Assembly (NCBI GenBank): GCA_035301265.1
Contig: DATGUP010000008.1
Coordinates: 1 to 64,000 of the forward strand
Direction: 5' to 3'
Length of the DNA: 64,000 nt
Source of the DNA: DATGUP01 sp035301265
GTDB taxonomy: Bacteria > Bacillota > Bacilli > Bacillales > Amphibacillaceae
Of this stretch, positions 34,265 through 43,190 are shown piece by piece. The position numbers and the translations under genes are program-made. Position 1 is the first letter of the stretch; each line of letters begins with the position of its first letter. The notes beneath the pieces were generated by a model. It was not told the DNA's origin. It made no database searches and was given only the letters and a program-made list of their open reading frames with translations.

Positions 34265-35803
34265 CTAATTCGCTCCTAATGCTTCTTCTACTTCGTTTTT
34301 GATAATCGTTACTTCAGGTCCGTAAATAACTTGGACCCCTTTTCCACTCGTTACGACACCTTGTGCTCCGCTTTTCTTTAATTGATCTTGATTGACGGTT
34401 TCGGCATCGTGAACCGTCACTCTTAAACGTGTAGCGCACGCATCGATTTCGCTTATATTATTTGCACCGCCAAGGCCAGCGATGATGAGATCCGCTCGAT
34501 CTGTTTTGGATGAAATGTTGGTTTCGATATCGTCATCTTCTCGGCCAGGGGTTTTCAGATTAAATTTCTGAATGGCAAATTTAAAGGTGATGTAGTAAAG
34601 AATGAACCACGGGATACCGATAATCGGCACCATAATCCAATTCGTTTTCGCATTCCCTTGCAAAATGCCGAATAATAGAAAGTCGATAAAGCCACCTGAG
34701 AATGTATGCCCGATCGTAATTTCAAATAGATGCGCTAGCATAAATGCGAATCCGTCATAGATGGCATGAATGACATATAAGACAGGCGCGATAAATAAAA
34801 ATGAAAACTCAAGCGGTTCGGTAATTCCAGTCAAAAATGATGTTAAAGCTGCGGAGAACATTAAACCGAGGACCGCTTTTTTCTTTTTCGGTTTGGCCGT
34901 ATGATAGATCGCTAGTGCAGCCCCTAATAGACCAAACATCATTGTAATATGACGCCCCGACATAAAGCGTGCTGTACCGATATAAAATTGTTCGATGTCG
35001 GGTTGGCTCAACTGAGCAAAGAAAATACGCTGTGTCCCTTCGATTAAGGAGCCATCTATGATCATAGATCCGCCTAAGCTCGTTGTCCAGAAAGGAATAT
35101 AGAAAATATGATGTAAACCAAATGGACCGAGCAAACGAAGGATAAAACCATAGAAAAGCGTTCCGATATACCCTGTAGTTTCGACGAGCCCACCAAGACC
35201 GAAAATGCCCGATTGGATAAACGGCCAAACATAAAAGAGCACAACGCCTAAAATAATGGAGAAAAACGCTGTGACGATTGGAATAAAGCGCGAGCCGCCA
35301 AAAAAGCCTAAAAACCGTGGCAGTTCAATTTTATTGTACCGCTTATGAAGCCAAAACGTTAACAAACCGAGGACAACGCCACCAAAAACACCGGTTTCTA
35401 ATGATTGAACACCAAGTACCATCCCTTGCCCGACCTCGGCTAGATTATCTTCCGCTAATTGTCCTGTTATTTGCAACATAGCATTGATGGTTGCATTCAT
35501 GACTAAATAGCCGATGACAGCGGCAAGCCCTGCTGTTCCTTTATCCGATCTCGCTAATCCGATCGCTATCCCAACGGCAAATATAATCGGTAAGTTAGTA
35601 AAAACGATATCGCCGGCCGCGCTCATAATGGTAAAAATCGCTTGCAGCCATGCTTGATCTAGAAATGGATAAGCTTCAATTGTCGCTGGATTGCTAAAAG
35701 CCCCGCCTATTCCGAGTAACAAACCTATAGCGGGAAGTACTGCAATCGGTAACATAAATGATTTTCCAAACCTTTGTGCAACTTCAAAAAACTGCTTTTT
35801 CAT
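34265..35803 (-). CDS. PTS EIICB, glucose/N-acetylhexosamine family
   Basis: A 512-residue membrane permease and phosphotransferase. The EIIC domain at about residues 1-400 has roughly ten membrane segments, with GITEPLEFSFLFIAPVLYVIHA. The C-terminal EIIB at about 435-512 has the phosphorylated cysteine in EIDACATRLRVTV. No EIIA domain is attached, so it needs a glucose-type EIIA from elsewhere. GAGGGG supports ATG 35803 over the GTG six bases earlier. Linkage to nanE predicts uptake of N-acetylmannosamine as ManNAc-6-P. GlcNAc or MurNAc are alternatives, but NagA/MurQ genes are not here. Confidence 0.88.
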   Translation of the reverse strand: MKKQFFEVAQRFGKSFMLPIAVLPAIGLLLGIGGAFSNPATIEAYPFLDQAWLQAIFTIMSAAGDIVFTNLPIIFAVGIAIGLARSDKGTAGLAAVIGYLVMNATINAMLQITGQLAEDNLAEVGQGMVLGVQSLETGVFGGVVLGLLTFWLHKRYNKIELPRFLGFFGGSRFIPIVTAFFSIILGVVLFYVWPFIQSGIFGLGGLVETTGYIGTLFYGFILRLLGPFGLHHIFYIPFWTTSLGGSMIIDGSLIEGTQRIFFAQLSQPDIEQFYIGTARFMSGRHITMMFGLLGAALAIYHTAKPKKKKAVLGLMFSAALTSFLTGITEPLEFSFLFIAPVLYVIHAIYDGFAFMLAHLFEITIGHTFSGGFIDFLLFGILQGNAKTNWIMVPIIGIPWFILYYITFKFAIQKFNLKTPGREDDDIETNISSKTDRADLIIAGLGGANNISEIDACATRLRVTVHDAETVNQDQLKKSGAQGVVTSGKGVQVIYGPEVTIIKNEVEEALGAN

Positions 35804-35879
35804 AAACACCCCTCAAATCTATATGTAATTTATTTTCATATATATTATATATGTGTAAATTATTTAATCAAGGGTTTTT

Positions 35880-35893
35880 TTAAAACGATTACA
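35880..35893. promoter_or_regulatory. cre-like site upstream of the EIICB-nanE operon
   Basis: TTAAAACGATTACA (13 of 14 to cre; its complement TGTAATCGTTTTAA also scores 13). It lies about 77 bp upstream of the minus-strand EIICB start, near an AT-rich promoter region at 35830-35865. Confidence 0.4.
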
Positions 35894-35965
35894 ACGCTAT
35901 TAAGCATAGTGGATGCATGCTTAAAGCCATTCATTGCAAACGCTAGAAATGACAGGATTCAACCA

Positions 35966-35985
35966 TTTCCGCCATATAGCGGAAA
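35966..35985. promoter_or_regulatory. Activator-site-like palindrome of the beta-glucoside PTS operon
   Basis: TTTCCGC-CATATA-GCGGAAA is a perfect 7-bp inverted repeat, centred about 54 bp before the predicted start site. It sits just upstream of a poor -35 element. This fits a site for the PRD-type activator encoded at the end of the operon. Confidence 0.6.
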
Positions 35986-36000
35986 AACAATGTGTGTAGT

Positions 36001-36014
36001 TGTAAACGCTTGTA
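36001..36014. promoter_or_regulatory. cre-like site in the PTS promoter
   Basis: TGTAAACGCTTGTA matches the cre consensus at 13 of 14 positions. It lies between the weak -35 (TGTAGT, 35995-36000) and the -10 (TAGAAT, 36018-36023), where CcpA would block polymerase. Confidence 0.65.
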
Positions 36015-36076
36015 AGCTAGAATAAGAATTGAAGTTAACAAACAATCAAACAACCATTCTAAGGAGGACATAAGCA

Positions 36077-36385
36077 ATGAAACGTATTTTACTAGCATGT
36101 GCATCAGGCATGTCGACGAGCTTGCTCGTATCGAAAATGAAGGAGGCCGCTGAAGCCAAAAACGTCGAGGCAAAAATCTGGGCTGTTGCTCAAGATAAAG
36201 CAGCGAGCGAATTGGAAAAGGCAGACGTCTTATTAATCGGCCCGCAAATGCGATTTATGAAGAAAAAATTATCTAAAAATGCTGAGGAAGCCGGTGTGCC
36301 ATTAGATGTGATCGACCCGGTGGCTTACGGCCGAATCGATGGGGAAGCGGTATTGAATAAAGCCCTTGAATTGATCGGCGAATAA
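36077..36385 (+). CDS. celA: PTS EIIB, lactose/cellobiose family
   Basis: A 102-residue cytoplasmic phosphocarrier. Cys8 in LLACASGMSTSLLV is the phosphorylation site of the Lac-family EIIB. The rest (VLLIGPQMRFMKKKL, VIDPVAYGRIDGEAVL) matches cellobiose/lichenan/chitobiose enzymes. AAGGAGG precedes the ATG. It is the first gene of a PTS operon with matching EIIC and EIIA and three phospho-glycosidase genes, so it should deliver phosphate to imported beta-diglucosides. Named as CelA/LicB type; exact sugar unknown. Confidence 0.92.
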   Translation: MKRILLACASGMSTSLLVSKMKEAAEAKNVEAKIWAVAQDKAASELEKADVLLIGPQMRFMKKKLSKNAEEAGVPLDVIDPVAYGRIDGEAVLNKALELIGE

Positions 36386-36406
36386 TTTACAGAGGAGTAA
36401 AAAGTC

Positions 36407-37690
36407 ATGAACAAATTAGTCGAAGTATTGGAAAATGTTCTTTTACCTTTGGCAGACAAATTGAATAGCAACCGCTATTTGACAGCGTTGCGCGATGGTT
36501 TTATGGTCGCATTGCCATTGATCATTTTCGGATCGATATTTGTCGTCATCGCTAACTTTCCATTTCTTGACCGATTGATTGGTGAAGATGCTTTTGCGGC
36601 ATATCAAGATGCCTTAGGCCCGGCATCTGATGCAACGCTGAGTATTATGGGGATATTCGTTATTATAGGGATTGGTTATAAGCTTACCGAGCAGTATAAA
36701 TTGGAAGCGATTTTTGGCGGCGTTGTCGCCATCGCCTCGTTTCTCATTTTGACCCCTCAAGTCGTAGAAGATACAGCGGGTGTCATTCCGACATCAACCT
36801 TGGGTGCGGAAGGGATGTTCCTCGGTATTTTCACCGCCTTCATCTCTGCCGAACTGTACCGGTTTTTTGTCCAAAAGAATTGGGCGATCAAAATGCCCGC
36901 AGGAGTTCCGGAAGCTGTATCCCGATCATTTAGCGCATTGATTCCGATTACAATGACTCTATCAGTCTTCTTAATCGTTCGGATCATTTTCAGCTATACT
37001 CCGTTTGAAACTGTTCAAAATTTTATTTATACGCTCGTACAAAAGCCATTAACCGCATTGGGCAGTGGTTTAACAGCGACGATTATCGCTGTACTAGTCA
37101 TTCAACTATTTTGGTTCTTTGGCCTGCACGGGCAAATTATCGTCAATTCAGTTTTCGACCCGATTTGGTACGCTTTGAACGATCAAAACTTGCAAGCATT
37201 CAAAGCGGGTGCGGAACTGCCAAACGTTGTAACAAAGCAGTTTATTGACACATTCCTCGTCGGGATGGGCGGAACAGGGATGACGCTTGCGATTGTCATT
37301 TTGATCTTTTTGATTGGCCGCAGCAGGCAGATCAAAGAACTCGGGAAATTAGGTGGACCCGCAGGTATATTTAACGTCAATGAACCGATTATTTTTGGTT
37401 TACCGATTATCATGAACCCACTTGTCCTCATCCCATGGCTATTAGCACCGGTTGTTGTCACAATCATCACTTATGTCAGCATGTCGACCGGTTTAGTGCC
37501 AAAACCTGCCGGAATCATCGTTCCGTGGACGACACCGATCGGATTAAGCGGGTTTTTAGCGACGGGAAATGCTTGGCAAGGTGCTGTATTACAATTCGTT
37601 AACTTGTTTGTCGTCATGGCGATTTGGTGGCCGTTCTTGAAAGTGCTCGACAAAAATTATTATGAATCAGAAAAGAAAGAGGCAAAGTAA
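36407..37690 (+). CDS. celB: PTS EIIC, lactose/cellobiose family
   Basis: A 427-residue membrane channel of the Lac-family PTS, with about ten hydrophobic segments. Diagnostic stretches include ALRDGFMVALPLIIFGSIFVV near the N-terminus and the substrate loop PAGIFNVNEPIIFGLPIIMNP with the conserved NEPIIFG. AGAGGAG precedes the ATG, 21 bp after the EIIB gene. It carries a beta-linked disaccharide across the membrane while it is phosphorylated on the 6-prime hydroxyl. Cellobiose, gentiobiose, lichenan or chitobiose fragments are all possible. Confidence 0.92.
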   Translation: MNKLVEVLENVLLPLADKLNSNRYLTALRDGFMVALPLIIFGSIFVVIANFPFLDRLIGEDAFAAYQDALGPASDATLSIMGIFVIIGIGYKLTEQYKLEAIFGGVVAIASFLILTPQVVEDTAGVIPTSTLGAEGMFLGIFTAFISAELYRFFVQKNWAIKMPAGVPEAVSRSFSALIPITMTLSVFLIVRIIFSYTPFETVQNFIYTLVQKPLTALGSGLTATIIAVLVIQLFWFFGLHGQIIVNSVFDPIWYALNDQNLQAFKAGAELPNVVTKQFIDTFLVGMGGTGMTLAIVILIFLIGRSRQIKELGKLGGPAGIFNVNEPIIFGLPIIMNPLVLIPWLLAPVVVTIITYVSMSTGLVPKPAGIIVPWTTPIGLSGFLATGNAWQGAVLQFVNLFVVMAIWWPFLKVLDKNYYESEKKEAK

Positions 37691-37769
37691 ATCATTTAGG
37701 ACATGGTGGCCTCAATCATTTTTTAGGGGCCATCTTCCGTATTGAAATCGATTTAGAGGAGAGAAGCAG

Positions 37770-38081
37770 ATGGACAGTATAACAGAAATCGCCTTTCAAA
37801 TTATTCTCCATGCTGGAAATGGCAAAGCAAGTGCGATGGAAGCGATCCAGGAAGCAAAAGAAGGAAATTTTCAAGCGGCCGATCAAATGATTGAAAAGGC
37901 TGGCGAAGAATTGAGTAAAGCTCATGGTTTGCAAACGAAATTGATTCAGGATGAGGCAAGTGGTCATGAAAACCAAATCAACATCATCTTAATTCATTCG
38001 CAGGATCATTTGATGACCGCGATGACGGTGAGGGATTTAGCTGTTGAGATTATCGAGCTCTATCGAGTAAACGTTAGATGA
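37770..38081 (+). CDS. celC: PTS EIIA, lactose/cellobiose family
   Basis: A 103-residue trimeric helical phosphocarrier. The active-site histidine is His76 in ILIHSQDHLMTAM; the acidic residue and GNGKASAMEAIQEAKEGNFQAAD region are typical. It takes phosphate from HPr and passes it to Cys8 of the EIIB. GAGGAGAG precedes the ATG. The gene order EIIB-EIIC-EIIA, followed at 26 bp by a GH1 gene, is standard for cellobiose-type operons. Confidence 0.92.
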   Translation: MDSITEIAFQIILHAGNGKASAMEAIQEAKEGNFQAADQMIEKAGEELSKAHGLQTKLIQDEASGHENQINIILIHSQDHLMTAMTVRDLAVEIIELYRVNVR

Positions 38082-38106
38082 TAAAAACCGATCGGAGGTA
38101 TGATGT

Positions 38107-39492
38107 ATGACCATCACATATAAGTTTCCCGAAGGTTTTTGGTGGGGCAGTGCGACATCGGCAACGCAAATCGAAGGAGCGGCGAATGAAGGTGGAAAAG
38201 GACAAAACATTTGGGATTACTGGTATAAGCAAGAACCGAACCGCTTTTTTGCTAACGTTGGACCGGAGTCGACATCTGATTTTTACCATCGTTATGAGGA
38301 AGATATTCAATTGATGAAAAAAATCGGTCACAATACATTCCGCTTGTCGATCTCTTGGGCGCGGTTGATTCCGAGCGGACGCGGAAAAGTGAACGAAGAA
38401 GCCGTAGCATTTTATAACCGTGTGATCGACGAGCTGTTAGCCAATGATATCGAGCCGTTTGTTAATCTTTTCCACTTTGATATGCCATTGGAATTACAAA
38501 AGGAAGGTGGTTGGGAAAACCGCGCTGTCGTCGATGCCTATGAAGCTTATGCAAAGGAAGCTTTCCGCTTGTTTGGTGATCGGGTTAAAAAATGGTTTAC
38601 GTTCAATGAACCGATTGTTCCGGTCGAGGGCGGTTATCTGTACGATTTTCATTATCCGAATGTTGTCGACTTTAAACGAGCAACTCAAGTCGCTTATCAT
38701 ACGATGATCGCTCATGCCAAGGCGGTTCAGGCGTTTCGTTCAACAGCCATCGACGGCAAAATCGGCATTATTTTAAACTTAACACCATCCTATCCTAGAA
38801 GCCAGAACCCTGCCGATTTAAAAGCATCACATATGGCCGATCTTTTCTTCAACCGCAGTTTTCTCGACCCATCCGTGTTAGGTGAATACCCGGAGGATTT
38901 AATCGTCGTCTTAAGAGAACACGGCCAATTGCCGGTTACGCAAAAAGGCGATCGAGAACTGTTACAAAGAGGTAAGGTCGATATTTTAGGTGTGAATTAT
39001 TATCAGCCGCGTCGTGTAAAGGCAAAAGAGCATTTGCCAAATCCATACAGTCCATTTATGCCGGATTGGTTCTTTGACAACTATGAAATGCCGGGAAGAA
39101 AAATGAATAAATATCGCGGCTGGGAGATTTATGAAAAAGGAATTTATGACATTATGATCAACTTGAAGGAAAACTACGGCAATATTGAATCGTTCATTTC
39201 CGAAAATGGTATGGGCGTGCAAGATGAAAAACGTTTCCTAAAAGACGGTGAAATTCAGGATGATTACCGGATTGAATTTATTCGCGAGCATTTGAAATGG
39301 TTGCACAAGGCAATTGAGGAAGGCTGCAATGCGAAAGGGTATCACTTGTGGACATTCATGGACAACTGGTCCTGGATGAATGCGTATAAAAACTGCTACG
39401 GCTTTTTTGCAGTTGACATTGAAACGAAGGAAAGAACAGCGAAGAAAAGTGCCCGTTGGATGAAAGAAGTTGCTAAAAATAACGGGTTTTAA
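38107..39492 (+). CDS. GH1 phospho-beta-glycosidase, same subgroup as the mannoside-cluster enzyme
   Basis: A 461-residue GH1 barrel with acid/base Glu168 (TFNEP) and nucleophile Glu366 (SENGMG). It is clearly paralogous to the enzyme at 10023. Shared oddities include IWDYW near residue 37, NVGPESTSDFYHRYEEDI, KMNKYRGWEIYEKGIYDI and WSWMNAYKNCYG. That last segment has Ser and Tyr of the phosphate site but Asn at the Lys position. Placement directly after a PTS EIIA argues that it cleaves a 6-phosphorylated beta-disaccharide. GGAGG lies 8 nt before the ATG. The name 6-phospho-beta-glucosidase is reasonable, but specificity could differ. Confidence 0.9.
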   Translation: MTITYKFPEGFWWGSATSATQIEGAANEGGKGQNIWDYWYKQEPNRFFANVGPESTSDFYHRYEEDIQLMKKIGHNTFRLSISWARLIPSGRGKVNEEAVAFYNRVIDELLANDIEPFVNLFHFDMPLELQKEGGWENRAVVDAYEAYAKEAFRLFGDRVKKWFTFNEPIVPVEGGYLYDFHYPNVVDFKRATQVAYHTMIAHAKAVQAFRSTAIDGKIGIILNLTPSYPRSQNPADLKASHMADLFFNRSFLDPSVLGEYPEDLIVVLREHGQLPVTQKGDRELLQRGKVDILGVNYYQPRRVKAKEHLPNPYSPFMPDWFFDNYEMPGRKMNKYRGWEIYEKGIYDIMINLKENYGNIESFISENGMGVQDEKRFLKDGEIQDDYRIEFIREHLKWLHKAIEEGCNAKGYHLWTFMDNWSWMNAYKNCYGFFAVDIETKERTAKKSARWMKEVAKNNGF

Positions 39493-39640
39493 CCACGAGA
39501 CAATAAGGCTCGGTAGATAGACGTTTGTCGTCGAATGTCAAAAGAGGAGTGGGATGTGGCTGGTGGTTGCAGATAACATTCGGCCTGATGCATTCGGCGC
39601 CTGTGTTGTGTAAAAATAATATCTTGACGAGGTGAGGCGA

Positions 39641-40948
39641 ATGGAAGGGATTAAAATTGTCACGATCGGCGGCGGATCAAGCTACACGCCAGAGCTGATC
39701 GAAGGGTTTATTAAACGGTATGATGAATTGCCTGTACGCGAACTTTGGTTAGTGGATATCCCCGAAGGAAAAGAGAAGTTAGAAATCGTCGGGGCGCTGG
39801 CTAAACGAATGGTGGAAAAGGCTAATGTCCCCATCGATATTCATTTATCACTCGATCGCCGTGAAGCTTTGCCAGGAGCTGACTTTGTGACAACACAAAT
39901 ACGAGTTGGTCAACTGGCAGCCCGCGCCATAGATGAAGCGATTCCGTTAAAATACGGAGTTATCGGTCAGGAAACGAATGGTCCAGGTGGCTTATTTAAA
40001 GGATTGCGTACGATTCCGGTCATTTTAGATATATGTCGAGATATGGAAGAACTTTGTCCTGATGCATGGCTGATCAACTTCTCTAACCCGGCGGGCATGG
40101 TGACGGAAGCGGTCCTTCGCTACAGTAATATTAAAAAAACGATTGGTTTGTGCAATGTGCCGATAGGCATGCGCATGGCAGTTGCTGAGATGCTTGATGC
40201 CGATCCGAAAAGAGTGCAAATCGATTTCGCCGGTTTAAATCATATGGTTTTCGGTTTGCATGTATATATGGATGGACAAGATGTGACCGAAAATGTTGTG
40301 GATATGCTGAGCAGCGGAGCAGGCATGACGATGCAAAACATTGATGATCTGGGTTGGGAAAAAGATTTCATTAAAGCATTAGGCATCTTGCCGTGTCCTT
40401 ATCATCGTTATTATTATCAAACGAGTAAAATGCTCCAACACGAACAACATGATTTAGCGGAAAAAGGCACGCGCGCCCAAGTCGTTCAAAAGCTTGAAGA
40501 AGATTTGTTCAAACTGTATCAAGACCCGGAACTGGCGATTAAACCACCGCAACTGGAAGAACGCGGCGGGGCATACTATAGTGATGCCGCCTGCAGTTTG
40601 ATCAATTCTATTTATAATGATAAACGCGATATCCAGCCGGTCAATACGCAAAACAATGGAGCGATTGCCAGTATCCCCGATGAGTCGGCAGTGGAAGTCA
40701 GTTGTGTTATTACGAAGGAAGGGCCGAAACCGGTTGCCATTGGGGATCTGCCTGTTGCTGTCCGCGGGCTTGTCCAGCAAATCAAATCGTTTGAACGAAC
40801 GGCTGCAGAAGCAGCGGTGACAGGTGATTATCATAAAGCACTTCTTGCCATGACCATCAATCCACTTGTTCCCTCGGATACTGTTGCTAAAGAGATACTT
40901 GATGAAATGCTTGAGGCGCACAAAGACTACTTGCCACAGTTCAGCTAA
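39641..40948 (+). CDS. GH4 6-phospho-glycosidase (LicH/CelF type)
   Basis: A 435-residue NAD- and Mn-dependent glycosidase. The Rossmann motif VTIGGGSSYTPELIEG opens the protein; the metal ligands are Cys171 in LCNVPIGM and His201 in GLNHMVF. GH4 enzymes act by oxidation and elimination on 6-phospho-glycosides. GGSSYTPE and the CNVP motif are typical of the 6-phospho-beta-glucosidase branch. GTG 39632 lies inside the ribosome site, so ATG 39641 is taken. It is the second of three phospho-glycosidase genes in this operon, implying several linkages are used. Confidence 0.92.
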   Translation: MEGIKIVTIGGGSSYTPELIEGFIKRYDELPVRELWLVDIPEGKEKLEIVGALAKRMVEKANVPIDIHLSLDRREALPGADFVTTQIRVGQLAARAIDEAIPLKYGVIGQETNGPGGLFKGLRTIPVILDICRDMEELCPDAWLINFSNPAGMVTEAVLRYSNIKKTIGLCNVPIGMRMAVAEMLDADPKRVQIDFAGLNHMVFGLHVYMDGQDVTENVVDMLSSGAGMTMQNIDDLGWEKDFIKALGILPCPYHRYYYQTSKMLQHEQHDLAEKGTRAQVVQKLEEDLFKLYQDPELAIKPPQLEERGGAYYSDAACSLINSIYNDKRDIQPVNTQNNGAIASIPDESAVEVSCVITKEGPKPVAIGDLPVAVRGLVQQIKSFERTAAEAAVTGDYHKALLAMTINPLVPSDTVAKEILDEMLEAHKDYLPQFS

Positions 40949-41221
40949 TATAAAGCTGTCAATGTGCTTTTTTGATACTCGGGGCTGGCGGGTATCACAA
41001 ATGATCGTTCGTTATACACTAAGTGTAGGTTTATGCGACCAGCCTCGAGTCATAAAGAAAAAGAACAAGGCAACACCGCGACGGAAACACAATTAATATT
41101 TTCCCTGATTATGTGGACTCATCCCATACGACCAATGTAACAAAGATCTTGGAGGCTGAAACGATTCATATATCAAGTGGCATTAAGAGTGATAAATGAC
41201 GGAATAAGGAGCAGAACCGTT

Positions 41222-43159
41222 ATGTTAAACTCCAGGATAAGGACGATTTTACGCGAATTAATGATTTCCGATATCCCGATTACCGGAGCCTATTTAGCGA
41301 ACCTCACCGAAGTAACGACGCGAACGACAAGAGAAGATATCAAAAAACTCGATGCATCATTAGCGGATTATGGAGCCCGCATTGTTTCGAAAATGGGAAA
41401 AGGGTATCAGTTGGAGATAAGCGATCAACAAAAATTTCATAAATATATGCAAGCCTATTTCGATGAAGAAGTCGCCTACGATGGGGATGTTCCCAAAACA
41501 CCAGAAGAGCGGATTGCCTATATTATTAAACGTTTATTATTAAGCGATGTTTATTTAAAATTGGATGATTTAGCCGATGAAATTTATGTTAGCAAATCGA
41601 CGATTCAAAATGACTTAAAACATGTGAAACAAATCTTCGACGAATACGATATCGCGTTGTCATCGCGTCCTAACCACGGTTTGCAAGTAAAGGGAAGCGA
41701 GTTGAAACTGCGCTTTTGCATGGCAGAATATTTGTTTGATCGCCAGGACACCAATCGCGATCCTGATTTCTATCAACAAGCGGCGCCGTTACCAAAAGAG
41801 AAAATGGAAATCATTCAAGCGATCATCATGCAGCAAATCAACGACAATCATATTACATTGTCTGATATTGCGATCAACAACCTCTTGATCCATATCGCTA
41901 TTGCCTATAAGCGGATCAAAAGTGGAAATCATGTCTCATTGTATCCATCGGAAACAAAGGAAATTATGGAGCAGAAGGAATATAAAGTAGCTGCAAACAT
42001 TGTCGAGCAAGTTGAACAAGCATTTCAAATTGCTTTTCCGCAGGCGGAAGTTGCCTATATCGCGATTCACTTACTCGGAACGAAAATGCTTTCCCAGACG
42101 AGTACTGGTGAAAAAGTAGTTGAACAAGTGATCGATGACGATATTTTAAACTTGGTGAGGAAAACGCTTGATAAAATCGAAGCGGAATTAAGTTTAGATT
42201 TGAAACATGATAAAGAACTGCTCATCGGCTTGAGTTTACATTTGAAACCGGCTATAAATAGGTATAAATATGGTATGAATATTAGGAACCCGATGTTGCA
42301 GGATATTAAGAGAAATTATCCGCTTGCGTTTGAAGCAGGGGTGATTGCCGGCTTGGTTGTCGAGGCATACACCGGAGTCGAAATCAATGAAAGCGAGGTC
42401 GGGTACTTGGCTCTTCATTTTGGCGCTGCCATTGAAAGGAAAAAAATCGACACCGGGCCGAAGCGATGTCTCATCGTTTGTGCTTCGGGTTTCGGCACGG
42501 CACGATTGATTTTATACAAATTAAAAAATCACTTCGGAAAAAGCCTCGAAGTCATTGATTCAACTGAATACTACAAATTGCACCAATGCGATTTACGCGG
42601 GATCGATTTTATCGTTAGCTCGATTCCGATTACGGATCAACTACCCATACCCGTCATTGAAGTGAACGCGATTTTAGGTGAGCACGATCTAGCTAAAATA
42701 GAAAAATTTGTCCTTGATAAAAAACAACCGCTACATGCCTATTTTAAACCGGATCTTTTATTTTTAGGGCAGCGCTTTACATCTAAAGAAGAGGTGTTAA
42801 CCTTCTTGGACACAACGTTGCGCAAGAAAAAACTGGTAGGGTCTGGCTTTTTACAGTCGGTATATGAGCGCGAGAGCGTAGCACCGACATCGTTCGGAAA
42901 TCTCGTAGCGATCCCTCACCCTTTAACACCTAAATCTAAGCAAACCTTTTTAGCGGTATGTACATTGGAAAAACCGATTATGTGGAGCGATAAGCCAGTG
43001 CAATTTGTTTGTTTGTTATGCGTTAAGAAAAATAGTCAAGAAGATTTGCAAGCGATGTATGAAGTGTTTGGGAAAATCATTGATGATCGCTCGATCGTTC
43101 ACAAACTTGTTAAAGCTCAATCGTATGATCAATTCATGAACGTTTTGCTTGCAATCTGA
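41222..43159 (+). CDS. PRD-domain transcriptional activator with EIIB and EIIA (LicR/ManR type)
   Basis: A 645-residue regulator. The N-terminal HTH_11/Mga-like helices at about 1-170 are followed by PRD1 (LLIHIAIAYKRI, IAIHLLG) and PRD2 (IGLSLHLKPAINRYKYG, LALHFGAAIERKK). Then come an EIIB-like domain with the cysteine in CASGFGTARLILYKL and an EIIA-like domain with the histidine in VAIPHPLTP. PTS phosphorylation of the PRD histidines sets activity. It lacks the CAT RNA-binding domain of BglG antiterminators, so it should bind DNA; the palindrome at 35966 is a candidate site. AAGGAG supports ATG 41222 within a longer frame. Confidence 0.9.
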   Translation: MLNSRIRTILRELMISDIPITGAYLANLTEVTTRTTREDIKKLDASLADYGARIVSKMGKGYQLEISDQQKFHKYMQAYFDEEVAYDGDVPKTPEERIAYIIKRLLLSDVYLKLDDLADEIYVSKSTIQNDLKHVKQIFDEYDIALSSRPNHGLQVKGSELKLRFCMAEYLFDRQDTNRDPDFYQQAAPLPKEKMEIIQAIIMQQINDNHITLSDIAINNLLIHIAIAYKRIKSGNHVSLYPSETKEIMEQKEYKVAANIVEQVEQAFQIAFPQAEVAYIAIHLLGTKMLSQTSTGEKVVEQVIDDDILNLVRKTLDKIEAELSLDLKHDKELLIGLSLHLKPAINRYKYGMNIRNPMLQDIKRNYPLAFEAGVIAGLVVEAYTGVEINESEVGYLALHFGAAIERKKIDTGPKRCLIVCASGFGTARLILYKLKNHFGKSLEVIDSTEYYKLHQCDLRGIDFIVSSIPITDQLPIPVIEVNAILGEHDLAKIEKFVLDKKQPLHAYFKPDLLFLGQRFTSKEEVLTFLDTTLRKKKLVGSGFLQSVYERESVAPTSFGNLVAIPHPLTPKSKQTFLAVCTLEKPIMWSDKPVQFVCLLCVKKNSQEDLQAMYEVFGKIIDDRSIVHKLVKAQSYDQFMNVLLAI

Positions 43160-43190
43160 CTCAGCAAATGTCGGAAAGGAGTTTGTCAAC

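Noticed and set aside
34809..35228. 139-codon minus-strand frame within the EIICB gene
   Set aside because: Out-of-frame shadow of a well-supported PTS permease.
41222..43159. BglG-type RNA antiterminator
   Set aside because: The protein has HTH DNA-binding domains and no CAT RNA-binding domain, and no RAT/terminator pair precedes the PTS operon.
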